From Clostridiales bacterium (GTDB taxonomy: Bacteria > Bacillota > Clostridia > Oscillospirales > Acutalibacteraceae), in contig JAAVYX010000262.1 of assembly GCA_022791355.1 (NCBI GenBank), positions 1-5,877 on the forward strand: a DNA stretch of 5,877 bases, written 5' to 3'. Position numbers and translations under genes: made by a program. A model generated the notes under the pieces. It made no database searches. It was given only the letters and a program-made list of their open reading frames with translations, and was not told the origin of the DNA. Shown piece after piece: positions 5,319 to 5,877 of this stretch (positions are counted from its first letter, which is position 1; every line of letters starts with the position of its first letter).

Positions 5319-5877
5319 TTAGAAATCCACCTGCTGGCCGGTAGCGGCCGACTTGTAGATAGCCTCCAGAATTTCGGTTACCACCAGGGCCTGCTCGGGC
5401 TTTACCAGGGGTTCCTTGTCATTGAGGACCGCGTCGATCCACATGCGGGCCTCCAGCTCGGACTCGTTCATGTCGGCCCCGTCGAAGAAGGCCACGCCGC
5501 CGGCCCGCAGGTCGGGCTTCTGGATGTTCTGCCGGCCCAGGTCCACGTAGTTCAGCCGCAGGCCGTCCTTCATGTCGGCGCCGCCCTTGGTGCCGCACAG
5601 GGAGGTCTGGGCCTCGCCTACGTCCAGGGTGTTCAGCGCCCAGCTGGATTCCAGAATAATGGTGGCGCCGTTTTCCATCTGAATGAAGCCGAAGGCTGAA
5701 TCCTCAACCGTAAACTCCTCCGGCTTCCAGTCGCCCCAGGGGTTGCCGGTCTCGGTCTGGTCGCCCAGCTTCTTGAAGACGCTGCCCTTGACCGATTTGA
5801 CCTTGTAGTTGTCCATCATCCAGAGGGTCAGGTCTAAAGCGTGGGTGCCGATGTCGATAAGGGGACCGCCGCCCTGC
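5319..5877 (-). CDS. Gfo/Idh/MocA family oxidoreductase, C-terminal part (cut by window edge)
   Basis: The frame stays open past the ATG codons near 5817 up to the right edge, so those are internal and the true start lies outside. About 185 residues are visible. They begin with QGGGPLIDIGTHALDLTLWM, the family motif that carries the catalytic aspartate and histidine (residues 8 and 12 of the visible part); it aligns with GGGMLFDWGVHLID of the 348-aa protein. The rest is the C-terminal substrate domain, including NPWGDWKPEEFTVEDSA and ILESSWALNTLD, ending in QQVDF. The N-terminal Rossmann fold and the EKP lysine are not in the window. It belongs to a different branch from the 348-aa enzyme, so the two probably oxidise or reduce different intermediates. 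It is the first gene of the cluster in view; the operon promoter must lie further right. Confidence 0.93.
   Translation of the reverse strand, partial: QGGGPLIDIGTHALDLTLWMMDNYKVKSVKGSVFKKLGDQTETGNPWGDWKPEEFTVEDSAFGFIQMENGATIILESSWALNTLDVGEAQTSLCGTKGGADMKDGLRLNYVDLGRQNIQKPDLRAGGVAFFDGADMNESELEARMWIDAVLNDKEPLVKPEQALVVTEILEAIYKSAATGQQVDF

Overview
The window looks like the chromosome of a moderately GC-rich Firmicute of the gut-clostridial type (Oscillospiraceae/Ruminococcaceae-like). This is inferred from strong AGGAGG/GGAG ribosome binding sites, a solitary ECF-transporter S component of the kind that shares an energizing module encoded elsewhere, U-tailed intrinsic terminators and protein style. 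No rRNA, tRNA or CRISPR array is visible, and the genus cannot be fixed from this sequence alone.

Layout. Positions 1-351 hold no gene I can support. A promoter (352-380) and a palindrome-rich leader precede a plus-strand gene for an ECF transporter substrate-binding membrane protein (563-1216), which ends in a strong terminator (1277-1320). Positions 1321-1756 are non-coding and carry several hairpins, two of them long and perfect. Everything to the right is coded on the minus strand. Read in transcription order, from the right edge: the C-terminal half of a Gfo/Idh/MocA oxidoreductase (5319 to beyond the window), a 246-aa sugar phosphate isomerase/epimerase-type TIM barrel (4563-5303), a 280-bp GC-rich spacer with a 22-bp hairpin repeat, a second TIM-barrel protein of 320 aa (3320-4282), a 475-bp spacer, and a complete 348-aa Gfo/Idh/MocA oxidoreductase (1798-2844) followed by a minus-strand terminator (1757-1789).

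The 475-bp spacer is the oddest part. It contains a 167-bp MITE-like element with perfect 19-bp terminal inverted repeats (2893-3059). Next to it is a separate inverted-repeat unit that can fold as a closed stem enclosing two hairpins (3085-3188). After that comes a plus-strand intrinsic terminator (3245-3285) that serves no recognisable plus-strand gene.

How the genes may work together. Two NAD(P)-dependent sugar oxidoreductases plus two metal-dependent TIM-barrel isomerase/lyase-type enzymes match the parts list of oxidation-elimination-hydration-reduction routes. In those routes a sugar or glycoside is oxidised to a 3-keto intermediate, cleaved by beta-elimination, rehydrated and reduced (for example the levoglucosan LgdA/B1/B2/C pathway; C-glycoside cleavage uses related proteins). 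An inositol or keto-sugar isomerisation pathway is the main alternative. The substrate cannot be read from the sequence. The ECF gene is separately transcribed and need not be related to the sugar cluster.
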